A stretch of DNA of 64,000 nucleotides from Pelomonas aquatica. GTDB lineage: Bacteria; Pseudomonadota; Gammaproteobacteria; Burkholderiales; Burkholderiaceae_C. This document shows, piece after piece, positions 15,800 to 23,808 of this stretch; the stretch's first letter is position 1, and the number at the start of each line of letters is the position of its first letter. Location of the stretch: NCBI RefSeq assembly GCF_026712205.1, contig NZ_JAPPUW010000005.1, positions 62,001-126,000 of the forward strand, read 5' to 3'. A program made the translations under genes and the position numbers. The notes under the pieces are model-generated. The model saw only the letters and a list, made by a program, of their open reading frames with translations. It did no database searches and was not told where the DNA came from.

Positions 15800-15958
15800 G
15801 AGGTTGAGAGTCTTTCACCCATGCCCGCCTTGCACGCCAAAACACCCCCGCTCGTCGTTGCAAATGCTCGCCATAGCCCGAGCTATGGCTGTGCTTTGCG
15901 CCTAGTTCGAGGGCGTTTTGACGCGCCTTTCGGGCGCGGCCGAAAAACTCTCAACCTC
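15800..15958. repeat. 159-bp imperfect palindrome filling the osmC/coq7 gap
   Basis: The interval starts immediately after the osmC stop with GAGGTTGAGAGT (15800-15811) and ends 7 nt before the coq7 stop with its exact complement ACTCTCAACCTC (15947-15958). Arms continue to match in blocks (CAAAAC, GCAAA) to a perfect centre, GCCATAGCCCGAGCTATGGC (15870-15889). As RNA from either side it would fold into one long stem, so it can act as a bidirectional terminator or barrier. It has no ORF of note. It looks like a mobile palindromic repeat (MITE/REP-like), but only this copy is visible here. Confidence 0.8.
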
Positions 15959-15965
15959 TGACGGG

Positions 15966-16628
15966 TCAAACGTGGTGGGCCACGGTCGTCATGACCCTGG
16001 CCGCAGCGCGCATCAGGCCCCGGATCGGGGCGGGCAGAGGCAGCGCGCCGGCCGCCAGTGCCGCGTCGGCATGTTCGGCTTCCTCGCGTTTCATCTGGTC
16101 GACTATGGCGCGTGACGGCGCATCGTCGGCGGGCAGGCGGTCCAGGTGGGAGGCCAGATGCGCCTCGACCTGACGCTCGGTCTCGACGACGAAGCCCAGG
16201 CTCCATTTGTCGCCGGCCAGCCCGGCCAGGCTGCCCCAGGCAAAGGCGCCGGCCCACCAGAGCGGTGCGAGATGGCTGGTGTGGGTGTCCAGTTCGGCGA
16301 CGCGTTCGGCGGTCCAGGCCAGGTGGTCGAGTTCTTCCTGCGCGGCCTTCTCGAAGTGCTGCCGCAACTCATCGCTGCGGCTGAACAGCGCCTGCGACTG
16401 GTAGAGCGCCTGGGCGCAGATCTCGCCGACGTGGTTGACCCGCATCAGTGCGCCGGCCTCGCGGGTGTCGGCTGGCGGCAACTGCGTCGCCGGCAGGCCC
16501 GCGGCAGGCGACGGGCGGGTGGCCCGCGCCGTCGTGAAGACCGTGCGCAGGCCGGCGTCCAGCGCGCACAGGCAACGGTCGCCCAGGCTCAGGCTGTGGA
16601 GATGGGGTGGGCTTGCGAGCGATTGCAT
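15966..16628 (-). CDS. coq7: 2-polyprenyl-3-methyl-6-methoxy-1,4-benzoquinone monooxygenase Coq7
   Basis: 220 residues. Coq7 (COQ7/CatM type) is a membrane-associated di-iron hydroxylase of ubiquinone synthesis. Iron ligands of the ferritin-like fold are visible: MRVNHVGEICAQ (Glu), AAQEELDHLAW (ExxH), ETERQVEAHL (Glu) and MKREEAEHADAAL (ExxH). The N-terminal 50 residues are less conserved. It is a single gene, convergent with osmC and divergent from the first porin. Confidence 0.95.
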   Translation of the reverse strand: MQSLASPPHLHSLSLGDRCLCALDAGLRTVFTTARATRPSPAAGLPATQLPPADTREAGALMRVNHVGEICAQALYQSQALFSRSDELRQHFEKAAQEELDHLAWTAERVAELDTHTSHLAPLWWAGAFAWGSLAGLAGDKWSLGFVVETERQVEAHLASHLDRLPADDAPSRAIVDQMKREEAEHADAALAAGALPLPAPIRGLMRAAARVMTTVAHHV

Positions 16629-16681
16629 TCAGTTGGCCAATGTTTCAATGAAGAAATCGTGACATCAGAGCGGCGTTGTGG

Positions 16682-16710
16682 TTGAACAACGGCAACACAC
16701 AATTTCATAT
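16682..16710 (+). promoter_or_regulatory. Candidate sigma-70 promoter of the first porin gene
   Basis: TTGAAC (16682-16687), a 17-nt spacer and TCATAT (16705-16710) lie 115 nt upstream of the porin ATG in an AT-richer gap. This would leave a long 5' untranslated region of about 108 nt. Confidence 0.4.
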
Positions 16711-16824
16711 CCGTAAATTCCCCAGGGGGCGAAACCTGTAGTGGAATATGCCCACTTCCTCACAGGAGGTAAGTCGCTGTGCCCTGTGCGGCCGGCGACT
16801 CGGATGAATACCTAGGAGTATCGA

Positions 16825-17868
16825 ATGAAGAAAGCTCTGATTGCCCTGGCCGTCCTCGGCCTGACCGGCGGTGCCGCCGTCGCGCAATCCTCGGTCACCC
16901 TGTTCGGCGTCATCGACGCTGACATGAAGTACGTCAAGACTGGCGACCTCAAGCTGAAGAAGCTGGACTCCAGCGGCCTGAGCACCAGCCGTTTCGGCGT
17001 CAAGGGCGTTGAAGACCTCGGCGGCGGCCTGAAGGCCGGCTTCTGGCTGGAGTCTGAAGTCGCCACGGATACCGGCGCTGGTGGCAGCACCGTCAACGGC
17101 AGCAACGCCTTCTGGGGCCGCCGTTCGACCGTCAGCCTGATGGGCGAATTCGGTGAAATCCGCCTGGGCCGCTACAAGACGGCGACCCGCCTGCACATCG
17201 AAGACTTCGACCCGTACTCGGGTACCGGCCTCGGCGACGTGACCAAGGTCATCGCCGACAAGACCGCCCTCGGCACGCTGAGCGGTACGCAGAGTGGCAC
17301 GTTCACGCGCGCCAGCAACATGGTCAGCTACGAGACGCCCAAGGATCTGGGTGGCTTCTACGGCGCCGCCGATGTCGCCGCCGGCGAAGGCGACGGCAGC
17401 AACAAGATGCAGGACATCCGCCTGGGCTACAAGGAGGGTCCGGTCCATGTGTCCGCGGCCTTCTCCAGCAACGGCACCGGCACGAAGTACAAGGTGTCCA
17501 GCATCGCCGGTTCGTATGACTTCAGCGGCATCAAGCCCGCTCTGATGTACACGACCACCGAAGCCGGTGACGCCAAGATCAAGGCCGTGACCGCCGCCCT
17601 GACCTGGAGCCTCGGCCAGGGTCAGCTGCAGACCTCGTTCACGAACTCCAGCGCCAACACGGCTGCCCAGGCAATCGTCGGCGGCGATGCGAAGCTGTTC
17701 GCGATCGGCTACATCTACAGCCTGTCGAAGCGCACCTCGCTGTACACGACCTTCGCCCAGATCGACAACAAGGACGGCGCCAAGTACACGCTGGGCGGCG
17801 CTCCTGCTGCGACGGCTGGTGGCCAGAAGTCCAGCGGCTTCGACGTCGGTATCCGCCACAGCTTCTGA
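16825..17868 (+). CDS. Gram-negative porin (betaproteobacterial trimeric type)
   Basis: 347 residues. It starts MKKALIALAVLGLTGG with a signal peptide of about 21 residues cleaved near AAVAQ, then SSVTLFGVIDADMKYVKTG, the classic first strand of betaproteobacterial general porins. Further hallmarks are SRFGVKGVEDLGGGLKAGF, WGRRSTVSLMGEFGEIRLG and the C-terminal aromatic strand ending GIRHSF, needed for outer-membrane insertion. It is a 16-stranded barrel by family. AGGAGT precedes the ATG by about 8 nt. It uses notably fewer rare codons than its neighbours, consistent with high expression. A second porin follows. Confidence 0.93.
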   Translation: MKKALIALAVLGLTGGAAVAQSSVTLFGVIDADMKYVKTGDLKLKKLDSSGLSTSRFGVKGVEDLGGGLKAGFWLESEVATDTGAGGSTVNGSNAFWGRRSTVSLMGEFGEIRLGRYKTATRLHIEDFDPYSGTGLGDVTKVIADKTALGTLSGTQSGTFTRASNMVSYETPKDLGGFYGAADVAAGEGDGSNKMQDIRLGYKEGPVHVSAAFSSNGTGTKYKVSSIAGSYDFSGIKPALMYTTTEAGDAKIKAVTAALTWSLGQGQLQTSFTNSSANTAAQAIVGGDAKLFAIGYIYSLSKRTSLYTTFAQIDNKDGAKYTLGGAPAATAGGQKSSGFDVGIRHSF

Positions 17869-17902
17869 TCCCGCGCGGCCCTCGGGCCGTTGCGCATCAG
17901 CC

Positions 17903-17924
17903 AAGCCGCCTTCGAGCGGCTTTT
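17903..17924 (+). terminator. Terminator after the first porin
   Basis: The stem AAGCCGC/GCGGCTT with loop CTTCGA is followed by TTTT, 35 nt after the porin stop. It separates the two porin genes into independent transcripts. Confidence 0.7.
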
Positions 17925-18004
17925 CCATTTGTCCCGCAGGAGACAGGGGAATTGCTGTGGAAATTCAGCAACAGGCGCCGCGGTGTGGCAAGGCGCTTCG
18001 CTGA

Positions 18005-18025
18005 GAATGAATCAGCTGATTATTC
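18005..18025 (+). promoter_or_regulatory. Palindrome upstream of the second porin ribosome-binding site
   Basis: A perfect 12-bp palindrome AATCAGCTGATT (18010-18021) is extended by GAAT and ATTC outside it with one bulged base. It ends 5 nt before the AGGAGA ribosome-binding site of the second porin. It could be an operator or a 5'-UTR hairpin affecting translation. Confidence 0.45.
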
Positions 18026-18044
18026 TTAGCAGGAGACAACCTTG

Positions 18045-19256
18045 ATGAAAAAAGCTTCCCTGGCCGTTGCTGTCCTGGCCGCCAGCACTTCGGCCGCCTG
18101 GGCCCAATCCAGCGTGACCCTGTACGGCATCGTCGATTCGGCCGTGCGCTACACGAGCAATGCCAATCCTGGCGTCTCGACCAAGCAACTGATCCCTGGC
18201 GGCATGTCGCAAAGCCGCCTGGGGGTGAATGTCACCGAGGACATGGGCGGGGGATTCAAGGCACTGGTCAACCTGGAGCACCGCTTCAATTCCGACACCG
18301 GCACCGTGGCTGCCGCCGAGTTCTGGCGCCAGTCCTGGGTCGGTCTGCAGTCCAGTGACTTTGGCCAGATCCGCCTCGGCCGCCAGTACAACATCCTGTT
18401 CGATCTCTACACGTCGAGCTTCGCGTCGTTCCGCTACTCGCCCTATATCGAGGCCTACAAGCCCGAGATGGGCCTGTCCATGGCGGCCCGCCAGGACAAT
18501 ATGGTGAAGTACCTGGCCCAGGTCGGCAACGTCTACGGCGAGATCCAGGTCAGCGCCGGGGAAGGCCAGTCGGGTGCCGCCGCCATCGCTCCGAACAAGA
18601 CCATCGGCGCCATGCTGCGCTACAACGACGGTACCTGGGCCGTGGGCGGCGCCTATCTGCAGGCCACCGAGCAGACGGGCAAGAAGGTCAAGGGCACCGT
18701 CTTCGGCGCTTCCTACACGGACGGCCCGCTGTACGTCAATGCGTCCTGGGGGCAGAATAAGTTCGACAACTTCTACGATCTGCTCGACCAGTCCAGCGGT
18801 CCAGCGTTTGCGGCGTCCGCCGCGACCAACGGAGCCTTCGACATTGGCGTGAAGACCCGTGGCGCCTATACCTCAGGCTTGCTGGGTGCCAACGTCTTCA
18901 ACCTGGCCTCGGTCGACATCAAGACGCGCAACATGCTGATGTTCGGCGCCACCTACCAGCTGACGCCCCAGCTGAACCTCGGTGCGAACGTCTGGCTGAC
19001 CCGGCAGACGCATTACGGCAGCCAGGACAATCTGGCTGCGCCGTTCGCTGCTGCGCTGGCGGCCAAGGGGCTGTCGACCAGCGCCTCGACGACGGACAAG
19101 GCCAGTTTCTTCGCCTTCGTGGCCGACTACGCCTTCTCCAAGCGCACGGACGCTTATTTCGAGTTCGATCACACCAATGTGAGCGGGAATGTCACCTTCG
19201 GTAACGGCATGACCAGCCGCGACGGCGTGACGGTCGGCCTGCGTCACCGCTTCTGA
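18045..19256 (+). CDS. Gram-negative porin, second copy (divergent paralogue)
   Basis: 403 residues from ATG 18045; a TTG one codon earlier is in frame but less likely, as AGGAGA (18031-18036) is well spaced to the ATG. The signal peptide ends ASTSAAWAQ, followed by SSVTLYGIVDSAVRYTSN. Typical porin segments are SRLGVNVTEDMGGGFKA and QSWVGLQSSDFGQIRLGRQ; the C-terminus ends GLRHRF with the terminal Phe needed by the BAM machinery. It is longer than the first porin by extra loop sequence (for example the 270-290 region) and clearly diverged, so it may differ in selectivity. Confidence 0.93.
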   Translation: MKKASLAVAVLAASTSAAWAQSSVTLYGIVDSAVRYTSNANPGVSTKQLIPGGMSQSRLGVNVTEDMGGGFKALVNLEHRFNSDTGTVAAAEFWRQSWVGLQSSDFGQIRLGRQYNILFDLYTSSFASFRYSPYIEAYKPEMGLSMAARQDNMVKYLAQVGNVYGEIQVSAGEGQSGAAAIAPNKTIGAMLRYNDGTWAVGGAYLQATEQTGKKVKGTVFGASYTDGPLYVNASWGQNKFDNFYDLLDQSSGPAFAASAATNGAFDIGVKTRGAYTSGLLGANVFNLASVDIKTRNMLMFGATYQLTPQLNLGANVWLTRQTHYGSQDNLAAPFAAALAAKGLSTSASTTDKASFFAFVADYAFSKRTDAYFEFDHTNVSGNVTFGNGMTSRDGVTVGLRHRF

Positions 19257-19280
19257 TCCTGGGCTGTTCGCCTCTTGCCG

Positions 19281-19306
19281 ACGGGCCGCGCGAGCGGCCC
19301 GTTTTT
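19281..19306 (+). terminator. Terminator after the second porin
   Basis: The stem ACGGGCCGC/GCGGCCCGT with loop GCGA is followed by a run of T (19302-19306), 24 nt after the porin stop. Confidence 0.85.
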
Positions 19307-19361
19307 ATTGGGGCTGCGGAGTGATGGCCGTCTAGGGCTTTCCCTTTTGCCCTGTAGGTTG

Positions 19362-19387
19362 GGCGAAGCCATGATGCGCGCTTCGCC
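19362..19387. repeat. Hairpin in the leader of the peptide-transporter operon
   Basis: GGCGAAGC (19362-19369) pairs with GCTTCGCC (19380-19387) around a 10-nt loop, 36 nt upstream of the first permease ATG. It lies in the 5' region of the operon. Function unknown; it may be a short repeat element. Confidence 0.4.
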
Positions 19388-19423
19388 GGTTGGGGCTGGT
19401 CACGGCCGCGGACGAGTCCTCAC

Positions 19424-20401
19424 ATGCTGGTTTTCCTCCTCCGCCGCCTGGCCCAGGCCCTTGTCGTCATGCTGTCGGTGGCCTTCATCGCCTTCATGCT
19501 GTTCCAGTACGTCGGCGATCCGGTCACCAACCTGCTGGGCCAGGACGCGACCGAGGCGCAGCGCGCCGCGCTGCGCAGGGATCTGGGGCTGGACCAACCC
19601 TTCCCGGTGCAGTTCGCGCGCTTTGTCGTGAATGCGGTGCAGGGCGAGTTCGGCATCAGCCTGCGCCAGGGGCGCAAGGTGTCGACGCTGATCGGCGAGC
19701 GTTTCCCGGCGACGCTGGAGCTTGCCGTCGTCGCCGGCGCGATCGCCCTCGGGCTGGGCATTCCGCTGGGGGTCTATGCGGCGCTGCGGCGCGGCAAGGC
19801 CAGTGCGCAGCTGTTGATGACGGGCACCCTCTTCGGCGTCAGCCTGCCCAACTTCGTCATCGGCATCGTGCTGATCTGGGTTTTCGCGGTCGAGCTGAAG
19901 TGGCTGCCGAGCTTCGGCCGCGGCGAGGTTGTCGCCTTCGGCGCGTGGACCTCGGGACTGCTGACGCGCGACGGCCTGCTGCATCTGATCCTGCCGGCCT
20001 TCACGCTGTCGGCCTTCCAGCTGACGCTGATCATGCGCCTCGTGCGCGCGGAGATGCTGGAGGTGCTGCGCACGGACTACATCCGCTTCGCGCGGGCCCG
20101 CGGGCTGAGCGACCGCAGCGTCTACTTCGGCCATGCGCTGAAGAACACGCTGGTGCCGGTCATCACGATCACGGGCCTGCAGCTCGGCTCGCTGATCGCC
20201 TTCGCCATCATCACCGAGCAGGTCTTCCAGTGGCCCGGCATGGGCCTGCTCTTCATCCAGGCGGTGCAGTTCGCCGACATCCCCGTGATGGCGGCCTATC
20301 TCTGCCTGATCTCGCTGATCTTCGTCGTCATCAACCTCGGCGTGGATCTGCTCTATTTCGTCGTCGACCCGCGCCTGCGCGTCGACGGCGGGGCTCATTG
20401 A
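19424..20401 (+). CDS. Peptide-type ABC transporter permease, DppB/OppB-like
   Basis: 325 residues. This is an inner-membrane permease of the oligopeptide/dipeptide/nickel importer family. The N-terminus is MLVFLLRRLAQALVVMLSV. A periplasmic loop with DPVTNLLGQDA and LGLDQPFPVQF is typical of DppB. Six membrane spans are predicted by eye. The EAA motif region (DYIRFARARGLSDRSVYFGHALKN) contacts the ATPases. It is the first gene of a four-gene operon, followed 2 nt later by the second permease. No solute-binding protein gene is adjacent on either side. Confidence 0.9.
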   Translation: MLVFLLRRLAQALVVMLSVAFIAFMLFQYVGDPVTNLLGQDATEAQRAALRRDLGLDQPFPVQFARFVVNAVQGEFGISLRQGRKVSTLIGERFPATLELAVVAGAIALGLGIPLGVYAALRRGKASAQLLMTGTLFGVSLPNFVIGIVLIWVFAVELKWLPSFGRGEVVAFGAWTSGLLTRDGLLHLILPAFTLSAFQLTLIMRLVRAEMLEVLRTDYIRFARARGLSDRSVYFGHALKNTLVPVITITGLQLGSLIAFAIITEQVFQWPGMGLLFIQAVQFADIPVMAAYLCLISLIFVVINLGVDLLYFVVDPRLRVDGGAH

Positions 20402-20403
20402 CG

Positions 20404-21348
20404 ATGGCAGCCGACGCCAATCCCAATCCGACGCCGTCGGCCGCCGCGCTGCGCGGTTTCTTCGACGGCGATGTCTGGCATTCCTTCCGCTCGTCGCCGG
20501 TGGCGATGGCGGCGGCCGTCATCGCGCTGGTCTGCCTGTGCTGCGCGCTGTTCGCCGATGTCGTCGCGCCGCACAAGCCCTTCGACCTCGCGACGCTGGA
20601 ACTGATGGATTCGCTGAAGCCGCCGGCATGGGTGGAAGGCGGCGAGGCCAAATACCTGCTCGGCACCGATGGCCAGGGCCGCGACATCCTGTCCGCGCTG
20701 ATGTATGGCACGCGCATCTCGCTGCTGGTGGGCATCGCGTCGGTACTGCTGTCCATGCTGATCGGTGTCGGCCTCGGCCTGCTGGCGGGCTTTGTCGGCG
20801 GGCGTGTGGACGCCTTCGTCATGCGCGTCTGCGACGTGATGCTGTCCTTCCCGTCCATCCTCGTCGCGCTGATGATCAGCGGCGTCGGCCGCAGCCTGTT
20901 CCCGCAGGCGCCCGATGCGCTGGCCTTCGTCGTGCTGGTGCTGGCCATCGCGCTGACGGGCTGGGTGCAGTACGCGCGCACCGTGCGCGGCTCGACGCTG
21001 GTCGAGCGCAACAAGGAATATGTGCAGGCGGCGCGCGTCATCGGCGTCGGGCCGCTGCGCATCATGGGCCGGCATGTACTGCCCAATGTGCTCGGGCCGG
21101 TCCTCGTGCTGGCCACGATCCAGATCGCCTCGGCCATCATCACCGAGGCCACGCTGTCCTTCCTCGGCGTCGGCGTGCCGGTCACGAGCCCGTCGCTGGG
21201 CACGCTGATCCGCAACGGCAACGACACGCTGTTCTCCGGCGAATGGTGGATCACCGCCTGGCCCAGCCTGACGCTGGTGCTGATCACGCTCAGCGTGAAC
21301 CTGCTCGGCGACTGGCTGCGCGACGCGCTGAACCCGAGGCTGCGATGA
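20404..21348 (+). CDS. Peptide-type ABC transporter permease, DppC/OppC-like
   Basis: 314 residues from ATG 20404. It has an N-terminal OppC-type segment (GFFDGDVWHSFRSSPVAMAA), a long first periplasmic loop (MDSLKPPAWVEGGEAKYLLG) and the conserved GTDGQGRDILSALMYGTRIS. The membrane domain contains an EAA loop (EYVQAARVIGVGPLRIMGRHV). It pairs with the upstream permease to form the channel. Its stop overlaps the start of the next gene (ATGA), indicating translational coupling. Confidence 0.9.
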   Translation: MAADANPNPTPSAAALRGFFDGDVWHSFRSSPVAMAAAVIALVCLCCALFADVVAPHKPFDLATLELMDSLKPPAWVEGGEAKYLLGTDGQGRDILSALMYGTRISLLVGIASVLLSMLIGVGLGLLAGFVGGRVDAFVMRVCDVMLSFPSILVALMISGVGRSLFPQAPDALAFVVLVLAIALTGWVQYARTVRGSTLVERNKEYVQAARVIGVGPLRIMGRHVLPNVLGPVLVLATIQIASAIITEATLSFLGVGVPVTSPSLGTLIRNGNDTLFSGEWWITAWPSLTLVLITLSVNLLGDWLRDALNPRLR

Positions 21349-22325
21349 CGGCGCCGCTGCTCGAAGTCAGCCACCTGCGGGTGGAATTCCCGACCCGCCA
21401 CGGCAGGCTGCTGGCGCTGGACGACATCTCGTTGGCCATCGGGCCGGGCGAGATCCTCGGTGTCGTCGGCGAGTCCGGCGCCGGCAAGTCGCTCACCGGG
21501 GCGGCCATCATCGGCTTGCTCGACCCGCCGGGCCGCATCGCTGCCGGCGAGATCCGGCTGGCGGGGCGGCGCATCGACAACCTGCCCTACCAGCAGATGC
21601 GCCGCGTGCGCGGCCGCGAGATCGGCGCCATCTTCCAGGACCCGCTGACCTCGCTGAACCCGCTCTACACCGTGGGCCGCCAGCTCGTCGAAACCATCAC
21701 GACCCACCTCGACCTGACAACAGCCCAGGCGCGCGTGCGGGCCATCGAGTTGCTGGCCTCCACCGGCATCCCGGCGCCCGAGGCGCGCGTCGACCACTAC
21801 CCGCACCAGTTCTCCGGTGGCATGCGCCAGCGGGTCGTCATCGCGCTGGCGCTGGCGGCCAAGCCCAAGCTCATCGTGGCCGACGAGCCGACGACGGCAC
21901 TCGACGTCTCCATCCAGGCGCAGATCATTGCGCTGCTGAAGCAGGTCTGCCGGGAGCAGGGCGCCGCCGTCATGCTGGTCACGCACGACATGGGCGTCAT
22001 CGCCGAGACCTGTGACCGCGTCGTCGTCATGTATGCCGGCCGCATCGCCGAGACCGGCCCGGTGGCCGACGTGATCCACCGGCCGGCCCACCCCTACACG
22101 GTGGGGCTGATGGGGGCCATCCCGGCCATGGACGAGGATCGCGAGCGCCTGCTGCAGATCGACGGTGCGATGCCGCGGCTAACGGCCATTCCGGGCGGCT
22201 GCGCCTTCAACCCGCGCTGCCCGCATGCGGACGACCGCTGCCGCACGCAGCGCCCCGAACTGGCGGCGGCGGGGGCGACCCAGGCGGCCTGCTGGAAGCC
22301 CATCACGCTGGAGGCCGCGCGATGA
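21345..22325 (+). CDS. Peptide-type ABC transporter ATP-binding protein, DppD/OppD-like
   Basis: 326 residues. The nucleotide-binding domain has Walker [15 protein letters not shown] (about 40), signature [16 protein letters not shown], Walker [15 protein letters not shown] and the switch His in LVTHDMG. The C-terminal oligopeptide-type extension includes [12 protein letters not shown] and a Cys cluster ([16 protein letters not shown]), which in some family members binds an iron-sulfur cluster. It overlaps both neighbours by 4 nt and acts with the next ATPase as a heterodimer. Confidence 0.9.
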   Translation: MTAPLLEVSHLRVEFPTRHGRLLALDDISLAIGPGEILGVVGESGAGKSLTGAAIIGLLDPPGRIAAGEIRLAGRRIDNLPYQQMRRVRGREIGAIFQDPLTSLNPLYTVGRQLVETITTHLDLTTAQARVRAIELLASTGIPAPEARVDHYPHQFSGGMRQRVVIALALAAKPKLIVADEPTTALDVSIQAQIIALLKQVCREQGAAVMLVTHDMGVIAETCDRVVVMYAGRIAETGPVADVIHRPAHPYTVGLMGAIPAMDEDRERLLQIDGAMPRLTAIPGGCAFNPRCPHADDRCRTQRPELAAAGATQAACWKPITLEAAR

Positions 22326-23317
22326 GCGCCCCTCTCGTCGAGGTGCAGGACCTCGCCAAGGTGTTCGACGTGTCGCCGCCCTGGCTGAACCGGCTGGTCG
22401 AGCGCAAGCCCAGGGCCTTCGTGCATGCGGTGGACGGCGTGTCCTTCGCGATCGAGCGTGGCAAGACGCTGGCCCTGGTCGGCGAGAGCGGCTGCGGCAA
22501 GAGCACCGTCGCGCGCCTGCTCGTCGGCCTGCATGGCGCGACGCGTGGCGTGGTGCGCTTCGATGGCGAGGACGTCGCGCGGGCCTCGGCCGGCACGCAG
22601 CAGCAGTTGCGCCGCCGCATGCAGATGATTTTCCAGGACCCCTATGCGTCGCTGAACCCGCGCTGGAAGGTGCTGGATATCGTTGCCGAGCCGCTGCGCG
22701 AGCATGGCCTCGTGAAGGGCGACGCCGAGGCGAGGCAGCGCGTCGGCGAATTGCTTGCTTCCGTGGGCCTGAACCCGGCGGATGCTGAGAAATTTCCGCA
22801 CCAGTTCTCGGGCGGCCAGCGCCAGCGCATCTCCATCGCGCGGGCGCTGGCCAGCCGGCCCGAGTTCCTGGTCTGCGACGAGCCCACATCGGCGTTGGAC
22901 GTGTCGGTGCAGGCCCAGGTTCTCAACCTGATGAAGGACCTGCAGCGCGAGCATGGGCTGACCTATCTCTTCATCTCGCACAACCTCGCCGTCGTGCGCC
23001 ATGTGGCCGACCGGGTCGGCGTCATGTACCTGGGCCGCCTCGTCGAGATGGCCGGCAAGGCCGAGCTGTTCGCCCGGCCCAGCCACCCCTACACCCGCAT
23101 GCTGCTGGATGCGATCCCCGACATCCACATGACCGGCCGCGCCCGGACGCCGGTGCAGGGCGAGGTGCCCAACCCGCTGCAGCCGCCGAGCGGCTGCAGC
23201 TTCCACCCGCGCTGCCCCTTGGCCGACGAGCGCTGTAGGCGCGAGCGCCCCGAGCTGCTGGAGATCCGGGGCGTCCGCGTGGCCTGCCACGCGGTGCAAG
23301 AGGGCAGGGCGGGCTGA
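22322..23317 (+). CDS. Peptide-type ABC transporter ATP-binding protein, DppF/OppF-like
   Basis: 331 residues. Walker [10 protein letters not shown] (about 60), signature [16 protein letters not shown], Walker [13 protein letters not shown] and switch His in FISHNLAVV are all intact. The C-terminal extension has [16 protein letters not shown] and the Cys-containing [15 protein letters not shown]. An N-terminal insertion ([15 protein letters not shown]) between strands is usual for OppF proteins. It is the last gene of the operon and runs convergently into lptM with no gap, its stop ending at 23317. Confidence 0.9.
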   Translation: MSAPLVEVQDLAKVFDVSPPWLNRLVERKPRAFVHAVDGVSFAIERGKTLALVGESGCGKSTVARLLVGLHGATRGVVRFDGEDVARASAGTQQQLRRRMQMIFQDPYASLNPRWKVLDIVAEPLREHGLVKGDAEARQRVGELLASVGLNPADAEKFPHQFSGGQRQRISIARALASRPEFLVCDEPTSALDVSVQAQVLNLMKDLQREHGLTYLFISHNLAVVRHVADRVGVMYLGRLVEMAGKAELFARPSHPYTRMLLDAIPDIHMTGRARTPVQGEVPNPLQPPSGCSFHPRCPLADERCRRERPELLEIRGVRVACHAVQEGRAG

Positions 23318-23464
23318 TCAGCGCGGCGCCGAGGCGGGCGCGGAGGCCGCGGCGGCCGGCTTGGGCAGGGTCAGCGGGCCTTTCTGGCCACAACCCGCAA
23401 GGGCGGTAAGGGTGATCGCCAGGGCGATCAGGCGCCCCCCTACACTGACGGTAGTCTTCTTCAT
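23318..23464 (-). CDS. lptM: LptM (YifL) small lipoprotein
   Basis: 48 residues, [17 protein letters not shown] through a lipobox LAGC (Cys25), then [11 protein letters not shown] and an Ala/Pro-rich tail. The CGQKGPL segment right after the lipid-bearing Cys is the hallmark of LptM/YifL, which stabilises the LptDE lipopolysaccharide translocon in the outer membrane. It lies head to head with cyaY, 11 nt apart, as in many proteobacteria. In many relatives a lysA or dapF gene follows; here the ABC operon converges on it instead. It is easily missed because of its length. Confidence 0.85.
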   Translation of the reverse strand: MKKTTVSVGGRLIALAITLTALAGCGQKGPLTLPKPAAAASAPASAPR

Positions 23465-23475
23465 CCGCCCAGTTT

Positions 23476-23808
23476 ATGTCCCTGTCCGACGCCGACTACC
23501 ACGCTAAGGCCCATGCCCTGCTCGCCCGCATCGAGGCGCAGATCGATGCCTGGCTCGAAGACGACGTGGTCGACATCGACACCCACCGCACGGGCGGTCT
23601 GCTGGAGCTCAGCATGCCCGGCGGCAGCAAGATCGTGCTGAACACCCAGCCGCCGCTGCAGGAGATCTGGCTGGCCGCGCGCGCCGGCGGCTACCACTTC
23701 AAGTGGGATGGCGCGCAGTGGGTGGACCGCGAGGGCCAGGAGTTCTGCGCGCGGCTGTCGCGCTGCGCCAGCGAGCAGGCCGGCCAGGCGCTGAGCTTCA
23801 GCGTTTGA
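23476..23808 (+). CDS. cyaY: Iron donor protein CyaY (bacterial frataxin)
   Basis: 110 residues, the standard length. CyaY binds iron and modulates IscS in Fe-S cluster assembly in the cytoplasm. The first helix is acidic (MSLSDADYHAKAHALLARIE and LEDDVVDIDTHR) and the beta-sheet is conserved (LLELSMPGGSKIVLNTQPP, EIWLAARAGGYHFKW). It is divergent from lptM. Its 3' end overlaps the 3' end of mrcA by 11 nt in convergent orientation. Confidence 0.96.
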   Translation: MSLSDADYHAKAHALLARIEAQIDAWLEDDVVDIDTHRTGGLLELSMPGGSKIVLNTQPPLQEIWLAARAGGYHFKWDGAQWVDREGQEFCARLSRCASEQAGQALSFSV

